Source: an uncultured Bacteroidales bacterium (GTDB lineage Bacteria > Bacteroidota > Bacteroidia > Bacteroidales > Bacteroidaceae). From it: a stretch of 64,000 nucleotides of DNA. The stretch spans positions 21,135 to 85,134 of the forward strand of contig CADCIQ010000042.1 in the NCBI GenBank assembly GCA_902801425.1, in the 5' to 3' direction. Made by a program: the position numbers and the translations under genes. Within the stretch, counting starts at the first letter, position 1, and each line of letters opens with the position of its first letter. Below, one piece after another: positions 36,026 to 44,801 of this stretch. The notes beneath the pieces are model-generated. The model saw only the letters and a program-made list of their open reading frames with translations, was not told the DNA's origin and searched no databases.

Positions 36026-36031
36026 GTTTCT

Positions 36032-36547
36032 TTACGCATCAAAGAACACCTTACCGTTAGTGTCCTCTGGTCTAACTATTCCAGGATATTCACAATAGAA
36101 ATCTTCCTTGAGGCGCTTCACATAGCGGCGAGCCTCATACTTAGCCATTGGGAGGTCGTGCATGAGGTAGTTTCCGCAGGTAGCAGCTGTAGTGCCTGGA
36201 ACCTCATCGTCATAGTCAACCACATACTGGAATGCACCAATCATCAGATTGCGGATCTCCTCACAAGAGTACTTACCTTTTAATATAAGGTAGTTGCCTG
36301 TGAGGCATCCCATAGGTCCCCAGTAGATTACGTTCTCCTTCCAACCGTCGAGGTTGCGAAGGTATGTGGCAACAAGATGCTCTATGGTGTGAATGGCAGC
36401 CGGATTGAGACAAGGCTCATGGTTAGGTGCTGTCATACGGATGTCGTAGGTAGTGATAGCAGCACCATTCACTTCATCCTGACGGGAAACATATATGCCG
36501 GGCTGAAGGTTAGTGTGATCAACTGCAAAGCTTGGTATTAAGTCCAT
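36032..36547 (-). CDS. luxS: S-ribosylhomocysteine lyase
   Basis: The 171-residue protein has the metal site H53-T-I-E56-H57 and a third cysteine ligand near C124 (TAATCGNYLMHD). The catalytic cysteine is C81 in GPMGCLTGNY and the N-terminus is MDLIPSFAVDHTNLQPGIYV. The enzyme splits S-ribosylhomocysteine to homocysteine and DPD, the precursor of autoinducer 2, in the activated methyl cycle. Length and key residues are normal. It is followed in the same transcript by the carbonic-anhydrase-like gene. Confidence 0.97.
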   Translation of the reverse strand: MDLIPSFAVDHTNLQPGIYVSRQDEVNGAAITTYDIRMTAPNHEPCLNPAAIHTIEHLVATYLRNLDGWKENVIYWGPMGCLTGNYLILKGKYSCEEIRNLMIGAFQYVVDYDDEVPGTTAATCGNYLMHDLPMAKYEARRYVKRLKEDFYCEYPGIVRPEDTNGKVFFDA

Positions 36548-36561
36548 CTTTATTAAATTTA

Positions 36562-36608
36562 AGAGCCTCTTCCCCCGCCCTCTCGCGTAGGAAGGGAGCT
36601 GGAAGGCG
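36562..36608. repeat. Half copy of the family 1 palindromic element in the luxS leader
   Basis: GAGCCTCTTCCCCCGCCCTC then TCGCGTAGGAAGGGAGCTGG is a diverged single half of copies A and B, located 14 bases before the luxS ATG. Confidence 0.65.
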
Positions 36609-36668
36609 AAAGAAGCATGTTAATTATTGATTGTAAACTCCCATTGGAGGGAAGCCTATTCCTGAGTG

Positions 36669-36676
36669 CAAATTTA
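36669..36676 (-). promoter_or_regulatory. -7 promoter element for luxS
   Basis: TAAATTTG on the minus strand followed by GCACTC, about 120 bases before the ATG; the half element lies inside the leader. Confidence 0.55.
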
Positions 36677-36793
36677 TGAAAAAATTTTTTAACAACCAAA
36701 AAAAACAGGCATTTTGATGCTGAAAGTTTGTTAAAGGGTATTACTAATTCTTATATTCAAGCATACAATTTTGGTGGTTTCAATTCGTTTTCA

Positions 36794-36801
36794 TACCTTT
36801 G
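36794..36801 (+). promoter_or_regulatory. -7 promoter element for the lipoprotein gene
   Basis: TACCTTTG followed by CACTC, with TTTTGG about 20 bases upstream as a -33 candidate. The leader is about 160 bases. Confidence 0.65.
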
Positions 36802-36825
36802 CACTCAGAAATGAGAATGAAACAA

Positions 36826-36865
36826 CCTCCCTCCCACCCTCTCGCGTAGAGATGGAGCCAGAGCG
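36826..36865. repeat. Half copy of the family 1 palindromic element in the lipoprotein leader
   Basis: CCTCCCTCCCACCCTCTCGC then GTAGAGATGGAGCCAGAG is a diverged half copy located between the promoter and the ATG at 36965. Confidence 0.55.
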
Positions 36866-36964
36866 CAGAAGGGTAACAGGAAAAGAGTTAAAAGGTCATT
36901 AGTAATTCGTCATTTGTAATCAATAAAGTGGTATATAAATTTATTCACCTAATATAAAATAGAA

Positions 36965-37791
36965 ATGCAAACAAAAAACATTTTCTCAATTGCAGCTTTC
37001 GCATTCGCTGCAATCACACTCGGCTCATGCGGCAATCAGGCAGAGCAGGCACAGAAGGAGCTTGATTCACTCCGTAACGTAGTAGCAGAACAGCAGAATC
37101 AGCTTCAGGCTGCGTTGTTGCAGCTGAGGGTATCCTCATGAAGAATACTGAGGGTGGTGTTCCAAACCGTCAGCGTCTCAAGCAGAACGTAGAGGCTTAC
37201 AAGACAATCCTCCAGAAGTATCGCGATAAGATCAGCAAGCTCCAGTCAAGACTCAAGAGCGAAAAGAGTGCTCACGCTGCTAAGATGCAGGAAATGCTCG
37301 AGAAGATGCAGGCTCAGCTCGACGAGAAGGATAAGGAAATCGAGGATCTCAAGAAGCAGATCGAGGACAAGAATGTTAGCATCGCTGAGCTCAACACTCA
37401 GGTTACTAACCTCGGTAACAATGTAAAGGAACTCACAGACCAGAACATTGCTAAGGATCAGACAATCACAGCTCAGACTGACAAGATGAATGAGGCTTAC
37501 TTCATCATCGGCACAGGTAAGGAGCTCAAGGCTAAGGGTCTCATGGTTGGTGGCGGTCTCTTCTCTAAGAAGAAGCTCGACCTCTCTGCTGGTGATCTCT
37601 CTAAGCTCACTAAGATTGATATGCGCGCTAAGAAGACATTCTCTATCCCAAGCGCTAAGCCTAAGATCCTCACACAGGCTCCTGCTGGCTCTTACACTCT
37701 CACTAAGACTGGTGACAAGTCATCTACCCTGACTATCACAGACGTAGCTAAGTTCTGGAGCATGAGCAACGTACTCGTTATTCAGTACTAA
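36965..37791 (+). pseudogene. Coiled-coil lipoprotein gene split by a frameshift
   Basis: The first frame (36965-37141) codes for MQTKNIFSIAAFAFAAITLG-SCGNQAEQ, a lipoprotein signal with lipobox LGSC, and the start of a coiled coil (KELDSLRNVVAEQQNQLQ), then stops at TGA. The second frame continues from before 37138 (VVAEGILMKNTEGGVPNRQ) with a long coiled coil (LQSRLKSEKSAHAAKMQEML, LDEKDKEIEDLKKQ). It ends in a beta-rich domain (AKPKILTQAPAGSYTLTKTG). Together they match one envelope lipoprotein; a one-base change at about 37105-37138 would join them. Codon use (mostly AAG, CTC, GCT) is that of a highly expressed gene, and a promoter and terminator are intact. So this is either a recent mutation, a sequence error or programmed frameshifting. 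Confidence 0.8.
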
Positions 37792-37823
37792 GCAACTGCT
37801 TAAAACTCACAAAGCTAAATATA

Positions 37824-37855
37824 GGCACTCGTCATTATGGCGAGTGCCTTTTTTG
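37824..37855 (+). terminator. Intrinsic terminator of the lipoprotein gene
   Basis: GGCACTCGTC and GCGAGTGCC pair and are followed by TTTTTTG. Confidence 0.92.
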
Positions 37856-37939
37856 TTACTAAAGCATAAACAAAAATGAAATAAAACGCAGATTTATCAT
37901 TTTTTTTACTTAAACCTTGCTTGTTTCACTAATTTATAG

Positions 37940-37947
37940 TACCTTTG
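37940..37947 (+). promoter_or_regulatory. -7 promoter element for the first DUF3857 gene
   Basis: TACCTTTG followed by CCACG, with TTGC/TTG words about 17-20 bases upstream. The ATG at 38001 is about 50 bases downstream. Confidence 0.65.
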
Positions 37948-38000
37948 CCACGTTGAAAAATATTAGACGGTTAAAAATCTAAAACTTAATAACAAATAGA

Positions 38001-39992
38001 ATGTTGAACAAGCGACTCTTTATTCTGTATGTGCTATTCGCACTTTTTACCGCTGCTTTCGGTCAGAAGAAGTTTTCCAAGGTCAGTATTGCTGACTTCG
38101 CAACACCTGCCGAAGCCGCCGACTCCTCTGCCGATGCCGTGTATATCTACAATATCGGAGATACACATTTCGAAATCTCACCTACCGGATTCAAGATGCA
38201 GACGCAGGTGAAAGTGCGTATGATGATTCTTACAGAGAAGGGTAAAGACTATGCCAACCAGTCAGTTGTATATCACTCTTCCGACAAGGGAAGTTCTTTT
38301 AATAATGACAAGGTTCTGAACATTAGTGCAGCTTCCTATAATCTTGTTGACGGCAAGGTAGTCAAGACCTCCATGTCAGGAAAGTATGAATTCGTGGAGA
38401 AGGTTGACGACTATACCAAAAGAACAAAGTTCTCTATCCCAGAGGTTAAGGTGGGCTCTATCATTGAGTATAAATACACGCTGGTGAGCCCTCGCTATAC
38501 ATACATCCCTACATGGTATATGCAGATGGATGATCCTGTAAGATACAGCTACTACACCGTGACTATCCCAGAATGGTTCAAGTATCAGGTAGAGCAGCGC
38601 GGAAGTAACAATGCCAAGTTCAACAAGGACAGGACTACCCTTCAGGCAAACTTGCAAGGTCAGATTGCAACAATTGAGGCTACAAGATATACCGTTGAGG
38701 CCGAGAATATCAAATCATTTAAGCATGAGAAACTCATATACTGCAAGAAGGACTATATGCAACGCATGGACTTTGAACTTAGCGGCATAGAGATTCCTGG
38801 TGAGGTGTATAAGAACTATACAAACACATGGGCAGATGTGCGTAAGTTCATGGAGGGTGAATATGATTTCGGTTCAAACCTCAAGATCAAGAACCCTTAC
38901 TCTGCCGAAATGGCTTCTCTCGCACTTGACGGAAAGCCTTCAAGTGCCAAGGCTTCAATACTGTTCTCTTTACTCAAGAGCAAACTGAAATGGGACAAGA
39001 CCTATAACCTCTATGCAAAGCCTTCAAAGGCTATAAAAGAAGGTAAGGGATCAAATGCCGACCTTAACTTCGTGTATATGGCAATGCTCAGGGATGCAGG
39101 CATAAAGGCGACTCCAATGCTTATCCGTCTTCGTGATAACGGACGTCTGCCTGTGACTCATGCAAGTTCTGACAAGCTCAACACCTTTGTCGTTGCCATT
39201 GTTGACGATAGCGGTGCGCTTCTCTTTGCCGATTGCTCTGCCGACTATGGCGACATCAACATATTGCCAGATGAACTCATGGCAGAGGGCATACTCTATG
39301 ATCCCTTCGTAACAGAGACTCCTAATGCTGGTGCTACCAGAGGAGACATCTATGACCTATCAGAAATCAGAGGCAACTCCACAAATACACGTATCAACTG
39401 CATAGTAGATGCCAATGGAGAATTGGCAGGTCAGCGCATCAATACCCATATCGGCTATAATGCCCTTAACTATAAGGAGGCATACCATGCCGTAGAGGAT
39501 AGTATTGCATTGATTGAGAAGATAGAGAAGAACCTTGAATGTAAGCTCGCATCTTTCAGGGCAAAAAACGTAAATGGTATTGGACGTGCAACGGAAGAGA
39601 GGATCCGTTTCACAAAGAAATCTATGGTAGATGGTGACAAGATATACTTCAATCCGCTTGTCTTCCCTGATGAAAAGACCAACTACTTTAAGGAGGCAGA
39701 GCGTTTGCTTCCAGTAGAGTTCCCTGCTGCTCAGACAACCACCATCACCTCTGCCATTACAATTCCTGAAGGATATGCAATAGAGGAAATGCCTAAGCCT
39801 GAAACTATCCAGTTGCCTGGTTATCTTGCAGTTGCCATCACATTCGAGATGCAGGACAACAATCTCGTAACCAAGTATCAGAGCATTGTTGACAACACCT
39901 TCATCCCTGCCACGGAATATGCAAAGTTGCAGGAATTCTGGAAAGGAGTGCTGAAGATCAACTCAATGATGGTGTGCTTGAAGAAGCAATAA
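38001..39992 (+). CDS. DUF3857 / transglutaminase-like exported protein (first of pair)
   Basis: The 663-residue protein has a signal peptide (MLNKRLFILYVLFALFTAAF, cleavage before QKKF), a DUF3857 N-terminal region (about 40-260) and a transglutaminase-like core (about 300-450). The core has GSNADLNFVYMAMLRDAGIK where many homologues have a catalytic cysteine, so the usual GDC cysteine seems replaced. A C-terminal beta domain resembles DUF3858. Such proteins are periplasmic or surface proteins of unknown role in Bacteroidetes. It is followed by a related protein. Confidence 0.85.
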   Translation: MLNKRLFILYVLFALFTAAFGQKKFSKVSIADFATPAEAADSSADAVYIYNIGDTHFEISPTGFKMQTQVKVRMMILTEKGKDYANQSVVYHSSDKGSSFNNDKVLNISAASYNLVDGKVVKTSMSGKYEFVEKVDDYTKRTKFSIPEVKVGSIIEYKYTLVSPRYTYIPTWYMQMDDPVRYSYYTVTIPEWFKYQVEQRGSNNAKFNKDRTTLQANLQGQIATIEATRYTVEAENIKSFKHEKLIYCKKDYMQRMDFELSGIEIPGEVYKNYTNTWADVRKFMEGEYDFGSNLKIKNPYSAEMASLALDGKPSSAKASILFSLLKSKLKWDKTYNLYAKPSKAIKEGKGSNADLNFVYMAMLRDAGIKATPMLIRLRDNGRLPVTHASSDKLNTFVVAIVDDSGALLFADCSADYGDINILPDELMAEGILYDPFVTETPNAGATRGDIYDLSEIRGNSTNTRINCIVDANGELAGQRINTHIGYNALNYKEAYHAVEDSIALIEKIEKNLECKLASFRAKNVNGIGRATEERIRFTKKSMVDGDKIYFNPLVFPDEKTNYFKEAERLLPVEFPAAQTTTITSAITIPEGYAIEEMPKPETIQLPGYLAVAITFEMQDNNLVTKYQSIVDNTFIPATEYAKLQEFWKGVLKINSMMVCLKKQ

Positions 39993-39994
39993 CC

Positions 39995-40022
39995 CCTACC
40001 CTTCCCCCGCTCGGGAGGAGGG
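39995..40022. repeat. GC-rich palindromic repeat between the DUF3857 genes
   Basis: CCCTACCCTTCCCCCGCTCG then GGAGGAGGGAG directly follows the stop at 39992, as the other stop-adjacent elements do. Confidence 0.5.
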
Positions 40023-40077
40023 AGCTATATAGTATTGATTCCTCAAAAACTGTGAATAACTAAAACATAATGAATTT

Positions 40078-40165
40078 ATGCGAAACCACATAGCGACAAA
40101 ATGTAATTACTCCCTTCCCCCACTCGTGGGAAGGGCAAGGATTAGGGGCTGTAGTCTCTTTATCT
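40078..40165. repeat. Palindromic repeat forming the N-terminus of the second DUF3857 gene
   Basis: ATGCGAAACCACATAGCGAC resembles the start of the GH9 gene (ATGCGAAACCTCATAGCTAA). CTTCCCCCACTCGTGGGAAG is a hairpin. It is read in frame. Confidence 0.65.
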
Positions 40166-42030
40166 TGTTTTGGTTTTGCTGTTTTTTTAGCTCCGCCCAG
40201 ACTTCATTGAGCGTATCTGATATTCCCGACTCCCTAAAGAAGGACGCATATTCCGTTGTACGTGATTATCAGGTCTCTGTCACAGCAAGCTCGCAACAGA
40301 GTCTTACTGCGCATTATCGTAAGGTAGTGACCATTCTTAAAAAAAAAGGTGAAAGACATGCTTTATGGCACAGACCAACTAGCAGTTTTGACCAGCTCAC
40401 CTCGTTTAGCGGAAAGATATACGATGAACAAGGTAATGTGAAGGGCAAGATAAAACGAAATGCAGTACATACCTCGCAGTATTCCGAGCATCTTGCTACT
40501 GATGTACAGCATAACTATTTCGAACCTTCGGAATTGGATTACCCATACACCATCGAACTTGAATGGGATGTGAAGTCGTCAAAGGGATACATGGAATATG
40601 AGTATTTCTTCCCTATTGAACACGACAGGCAGTCTATGGAGAAGGCATCTTTCATACTCACTATTCCTGCTGACACAAAGATTCGCTATACAGGTATGCC
40701 GCATCAATGGGAGGCTCAGAAAAAGAACGAAGGCAATAATGAGGTTTATGCATGGAATATGCCGGCTATGCGATGCCTGATAGATGATGAGTATGATGAC
40801 AAGCCCATGTTCTATTGCCCTTCAATCCTTGCCGTACCCTCGAATTTCAAGTTCGGAGAGTCTTCTGGCACTCTCGATAGCTGGGAGAGCCTTGGCAAAT
40901 GGTATGCACAGCTTGCTGACAACAGGGGTACGTTGTTACCTGCTGATGTGCATAAGGTCAGGGAACTAACTGCTGATTGCAAGAATGACAAGGAAAAAAT
41001 AGCGGCTCTGTATAAATATCTTGGTGAGAAGACACGCTATGTCAGCATACAACTTGGCATTGGCGGATGGCAACCCATGACTGCCGAGGAAGTTGGCAAG
41101 ACAGGATTCGGAGATTGTAAGGCTCTTACAAATTATATGCAGGCTCTGCTCAAAGAAGCTGGCATTACTTCTTGCCAGACAGTCATAAGCACAGAATACG
41201 CGGATCTTCTAAAGGGATTCCCTAATATGCACCAGACAAACCATGTTATCCTTACCATACCACAGACAGATGGTAGCAACATGGTTATTGAGTGTACCAA
41301 TCCGCAGTTGCCTTTAGGCTTTGTCCCGGGAAGCTATGCCGGACATGAGGCTTTACAGATAACAGGCGGTGAGGGTAAGCTCATACGCATTCCCGAATAT
41401 ACCCCTCAGAACAACTATGAGCGTCTGGTGGCAGAGGTACAACTTCAGGCAGACGGAAAATCCACCATCAAGTTCTCCGATGATCACTATGGTGCACGTT
41501 ATGGTGGTGTGCGTTCTATTGTTTATCAGAATGAAAAGGAACGTAAGGACAATGTGGCACATTGGGTGTCTCTTCAGGATCCTGTAATAGATAAGGTAAA
41601 GGTGAATGAGGTCAAGACTGATACCCCGCACCTTGATGTTCAGGCAGACATGAAGGTGACATACGGCAAGGTGAACGGCAATCGTATATTCTTGGCTTGT
41701 AATCCTTTCCGTGACTTCCATAAACCTCGTTTCAGAAATGGCAGACAACGTCCTATCGTTGTTGAGAGTTCTTATTCATTGGATGATGAGATAAGGATTT
41801 CACTTCCTGAGAACTGTGTCTTTAGTGCAGGTCAGAAGACGGAATCTTCCTCAACTGATTTCGGCAGTTATTCTCTCGACATCAAGCAAGAGGGACAGAT
41901 GCTCATTATAAAGACAAAGGTGAGCGTAAACAAGGGCAGGTTTGACATCTCTCGCCAAAAAGAATTCTCCGATTTCCGCGAGGCACTATCAGATATGACA
42001 ACTCGCTCCATTATCCTGGAAATAAAATAA
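40078..42030 (+). CDS. DUF3857 / transglutaminase-like exported protein (second of pair)
   Basis: The 650-residue protein has the same order as its neighbour: DUF3857 (about 55-240), a transglutaminase-like core and a C-terminal beta domain. The core keeps the cysteine in KTGFGDCKALTNYMQALL, a histidine in HQTNHVILTI and IEC after it, so it may be catalytic, unlike its neighbour. The signal peptide is preceded by about 28 residues (MRNHIATKCNYSLPPLVGRA) read from a palindromic repeat that also gives the ATG, as for the GH9 gene. The hydrophobic run LFILFWFCCFFSSAQ follows. Role unknown. Confidence 0.85.
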   Translation: MRNHIATKCNYSLPPLVGRARIRGCSLFILFWFCCFFSSAQTSLSVSDIPDSLKKDAYSVVRDYQVSVTASSQQSLTAHYRKVVTILKKKGERHALWHRPTSSFDQLTSFSGKIYDEQGNVKGKIKRNAVHTSQYSEHLATDVQHNYFEPSELDYPYTIELEWDVKSSKGYMEYEYFFPIEHDRQSMEKASFILTIPADTKIRYTGMPHQWEAQKKNEGNNEVYAWNMPAMRCLIDDEYDDKPMFYCPSILAVPSNFKFGESSGTLDSWESLGKWYAQLADNRGTLLPADVHKVRELTADCKNDKEKIAALYKYLGEKTRYVSIQLGIGGWQPMTAEEVGKTGFGDCKALTNYMQALLKEAGITSCQTVISTEYADLLKGFPNMHQTNHVILTIPQTDGSNMVIECTNPQLPLGFVPGSYAGHEALQITGGEGKLIRIPEYTPQNNYERLVAEVQLQADGKSTIKFSDDHYGARYGGVRSIVYQNEKERKDNVAHWVSLQDPVIDKVKVNEVKTDTPHLDVQADMKVTYGKVNGNRIFLACNPFRDFHKPRFRNGRQRPIVVESSYSLDDEIRISLPENCVFSAGQKTESSSTDFGSYSLDIKQEGQMLIIKTKVSVNKGRFDISRQKEFSDFREALSDMTTRSIILEIK

Positions 42031-42151
42031 CGTAAATTTACTATCGCTTTGCTTTTACATTAATTCATGTCGTAATTAATGTAAAAGCAAAGCGCAAATG
42101 GCTTTTAACTAATTTTAAGGATAATAATACCCTTTTATAGTATTATTTTAG

Positions 42152-42159
42152 TACTTTTG
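42152..42159 (+). promoter_or_regulatory. -7 promoter element for the gene at 42206
   Basis: TACTTTTG followed by TAGCG, about 47 bases before the ATG. The 120 bases between this and the preceding stop also contain a mirrored repeat (TTACATTAATTCATG / GTAATTAATGTAA). Confidence 0.65.
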
Positions 42160-42205
42160 TAGCGGATTTTTAAAACCTAAGTATAAAACGTTTAAAACTA
42201 AACAA

Positions 42206-43768
42206 ATGAAGAAAATCTTTACTCTAATTTCAATGATTTGCCTTTGCGCTTTCAATGCAATGGCAGCAGAGGTTACAACTGTTACAGATATTGAGAAGGC
42301 TGTAACTGATGGAACTGTCGTAACTATTTCTATTAATGGTACATATCTCTATGGACCTGACGCACAGAATACAAAGATGGGAACTGCTGAAGAGGCAGTA
42401 TCTTCATCAAATGGTTGCGTAGGCTATAAGATCGAGAAAGACGGTGACAATTATATGTTCCGTTGTGTTACACCTGATGGTGGTGACTATTTCATCTGGG
42501 GACGCACAGAGTGCAACTATCTCAATGCACAGCCAAATGTTGATGGTGTAACATTCAATCTTAATCCTGGCGAGCAGAAGGGTACAGACCTTGCAAATGG
42601 TGCAGTTTGGGCTTTCGAGACAGTAGAGGGTAAGCTTTACCTCAAGAATGTTGGTAATGGAGGCTATTTCGCTGGTGAAAAGACATCAGAAACTGCCGTT
42701 GAGGTATCTGTTGTTACTATTAAGGGTGATCCAGAGCCTGTAGAGGAAGAGGTTAAAATCCTCGCATCTCTCAAGAGTCTTGTTGATAATGGCACAATTT
42801 TCTATCTGAAGACTGGTGATCAGTATCTTTACGGCTCAAAAGAACAGGAATGCGCTATGGGCACATTCGAGGATGCTACTGCTGAAACTGCTGCCGTAAC
42901 AGGCTGGAAGCTTGAGTATCAGCCTCTTGGTGGTCGCTATATTTTCCGTGCTATCACTCCTGCTGGTGAAAACTACACTCATGGTTGGTCAAAGATGGAA
43001 GATAAGACTTGCTTCCTGAACACTCAGCCAGCACTCACTGGTGTTACATTCATTCTCGGTAAGGATCAGGACGCTAAGGATGGTTCTTCTTGGATTATTG
43101 CAGAGGTTGAGGGTGGCTACACAATCCAGAACAAGGCAAATAAGGGCTATCTCACAGGTCTCGGCGTGTCTGAGGAGCCAGTAGTATGGCAGATCGTTGA
43201 GCCTATGCCAAAGGTTCCAGAAGGTTGCGTTGATGTAGCTGCTCTTACTGGTACATTCGCAGACTGGGCATCTAAGGTTACATATCCAAAGACATTCGCT
43301 GTTCAGGGCGAGGCTTTCGGTGATGGTAATGGTGACAAGGAATCTACACACGTAAGCGTTGCTGACTATGACAAGATCACATTCGTAGTATCTCAGGGCA
43401 GCACACAGGGTCTTGGTCTCCGCGTATGGATGTGGGATGGCTCAAAGGTTGTAACTCTCTTTGCACATCCAGAGGCAGATGAGGCTACAGCTGACTATAC
43501 TCAGGAGTATCTCATTAAGGAGCCAGGCAACTACGTTGTTAAGTTCAACGGTCTTGCTGACTTGAAGGGTGTAAAGGCAGCAAACAACTGGGGTGCTGAT
43601 CCTATCGTTGTTGATCTCGCTTATGTAACTCCAAAGGCTGTTACAACATCAATCAACAACGTAGCAGTTAAGGCTCAGGACAAGGCTGTCAAGGCTCTCG
43701 TAAACGGTCAGCTCGTTATCGTTAAGGGCAACGACAAGTTCAACGTAGCAGGTCAGCTCGTTAAGTAA
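42206..43768 (+). CDS. Secreted two-repeat protein with Prevotella-type C-terminal tail
   Basis: The 520-residue protein has a signal peptide (MKKIFTLISMICLCAFNAMA) and two related domains of about 150 residues (about 25-180 and 190-345). Both show the pattern YLYG...MGT..A...GCVGYK/GWKLEY...YMFR/YIFRA.TP.G. They end in NVGNGGYFAG / NKANKGYLTG, reminiscent of a beta-trefoil or lectin-like fold. A third region (about 345-480) and a tail QLVIVKGNDKFNVAGQLVK close it. Such tails are common in Prevotella secreted proteins. Codon use suggests strong expression. No catalytic site is seen; carbohydrate or surface binding is only a guess. Confidence 0.75.
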   Translation: MKKIFTLISMICLCAFNAMAAEVTTVTDIEKAVTDGTVVTISINGTYLYGPDAQNTKMGTAEEAVSSSNGCVGYKIEKDGDNYMFRCVTPDGGDYFIWGRTECNYLNAQPNVDGVTFNLNPGEQKGTDLANGAVWAFETVEGKLYLKNVGNGGYFAGEKTSETAVEVSVVTIKGDPEPVEEEVKILASLKSLVDNGTIFYLKTGDQYLYGSKEQECAMGTFEDATAETAAVTGWKLEYQPLGGRYIFRAITPAGENYTHGWSKMEDKTCFLNTQPALTGVTFILGKDQDAKDGSSWIIAEVEGGYTIQNKANKGYLTGLGVSEEPVVWQIVEPMPKVPEGCVDVAALTGTFADWASKVTYPKTFAVQGEAFGDGNGDKESTHVSVADYDKITFVVSQGSTQGLGLRVWMWDGSKVVTLFAHPEADEATADYTQEYLIKEPGNYVVKFNGLADLKGVKAANNWGADPIVVDLAYVTPKAVTTSINNVAVKAQDKAVKALVNGQLVIVKGNDKFNVAGQLVK

Positions 43769-43798
43769 GACATTAATTTCACTTTATTTGATATTTAC

Positions 43799-43840
43799 AA
43801 GAGGAGTGCTTCCGCATGAGGCATTCCTCTTTTCGTTTTT
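43799..43840 (+). terminator. Intrinsic terminator after the two-repeat protein gene
   Basis: AAGAGGAGTGC pairs with GCATTCCTCTT around TTCCGCATGAG and is followed by TTCGTTTTTC. Confidence 0.8.
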
Positions 43841-43874
43841 CAAAAAACATACAATGCCATTCTCGCATCTGTAA

Positions 43875-44290
43875 CTTGAAAAAAAACATTTTTGCGATAA
43901 TCCTACATACCTACATCGACACCCAATGTAAATTGTTGGTGTACAAAAACTTGCAGCGATTTTAAATACCGCATAAACCTACACTAATCCTACACCGAAC
44001 CTACACTAATCATACCTGTCAAGGCATGAAATTAATAATTAACAATGAGTAAGGAATAATTTGAATAGTATCATAAGCGTTCAAGCCAAACTAAATTATC
44101 AATTATACATTATTAATTATCAATTAACCTGAATCTCTGAAGAATTCAGGTTTTAGTGTAGGTTCTGTGTAGGATTAGTGTAGGTTTATGCGGTATTTGA
44201 AATCCGTGTAAAACACTAAGACTGTGCGCGTTACACAGGGTGTCGATGTAGGTATGTAGGATTATCGCGAAAAAGTTTTTTTCCAAACCC
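43875..44290. repeat. 416-bp inverted repeat with 11-bp TAGG units (copy 4)
   Basis: The outer arms match over about 45-50 bases (GCGATAATCCTACATACCTA then CATCGACACCC and its complement near 44240-44270). The inner arms match over about 45 bases (AAATACCGCATAAACCTACA then CTAATCCTACAC). The unit GTGTAGGTTTA / GTGTAGGATTA has an 11-base period. The centre is AT-rich, with its own mirrored TTAATTATCAATTA words. No open frame of note is inside. It occupies the space between the two-repeat protein and the toxin-antitoxin remnant. Confidence 0.85.
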
Positions 44291-44339
44291 ATATTTCCCA
44301 TTTTTAACACTTTGCATTTTTCATTTACCTACCTTACAG

Positions 44340-44470
44340 ATCCGTTCCTCCTCCGTTTCTTAACCGTTCTTAAACCGTTTCTAAAAATAGGCACAAAAAT
44401 GGGACTTACATGGGAGTTACTTGGGACTTACATAGGAGGATCATAGGAAGAACAAGGGAAGAAGATGCGA
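44340..44470. repeat. 11-bp phased array with ATGGGACTTAC units (copy 5)
   Basis: CGTTTCTTAAC, CGTTCTTAAAC and CGTTTCTAAAA are followed in the same 11-base phase by ATGGGACTTAC, ATGGGAGTTAC, TTGGGACTTAC, ATAGGAGGATC, ATAGGAAGAAC and AAGGGAAGAAG. It lies just upstream of the antitoxin promoter. Confidence 0.85.
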
Positions 44471-44532
44471 GGCACTTCTTGGGCAAAATGAAAAAAGAAG
44501 CTGTTTTCTTTGGAGAAGAAAGAAAAAGTTTG

Positions 44533-44540
44533 TATCTTTG
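44533..44540 (+). promoter_or_regulatory. -7 promoter element for the toxin-antitoxin pair
   Basis: TATCTTTG followed by CAAGCAG, about 30 bases before the antitoxin ATG. Confidence 0.65.
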
Positions 44541-44569
44541 CAAGCAGAAGAAATAAAATTGTGAATAAT

Positions 44570-44797
44570 ATGAAAGCAGCAATATCACAAGAGATGAAGA
44601 CTGTTAGCATTGAGTTGCCCGTGTCTGAATATAACTTTCTAAAAACTCTCTCAAAAAAAATGGGATGGGTTACTAAGCTTGTTAAGACTAAGCCTGTTGC
44701 AAAGTCTGAACTTGATCTTGCTATTGAGGATGTGAAGAAGGGAAATGTTGTGTCTTTTGATAATGTAGAAGATGCAATAAACTATCTTAATTCATAA
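44570..44797 (+). CDS. Putative antitoxin of a YafQ-type toxin-antitoxin pair
   Basis: The protein has 75 residues from MKAAISQEMKTVSIELPVSE; a GTG three codons upstream is an alternative start. The N-terminus reads like a short strand-helix DNA-binding segment (KTVSIELPVSEYNFLKTLSK), and the C-terminal part (DLAIEDVKKGNVVSFDNVED) resembles the toxin-binding part of RelB/DinJ-type and phd-like antitoxins in Bacteroidetes. It is 4 bases upstream of the YafQ-like frame with its own promoter. The family call rests mainly on that neighbour. Confidence 0.7.
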   Translation: MKAAISQEMKTVSIELPVSEYNFLKTLSKKMGWVTKLVKTKPVAKSELDLAIEDVKKGNVVSFDNVEDAINYLNS

Positions 44798-44801
44798 GAA
44801 T

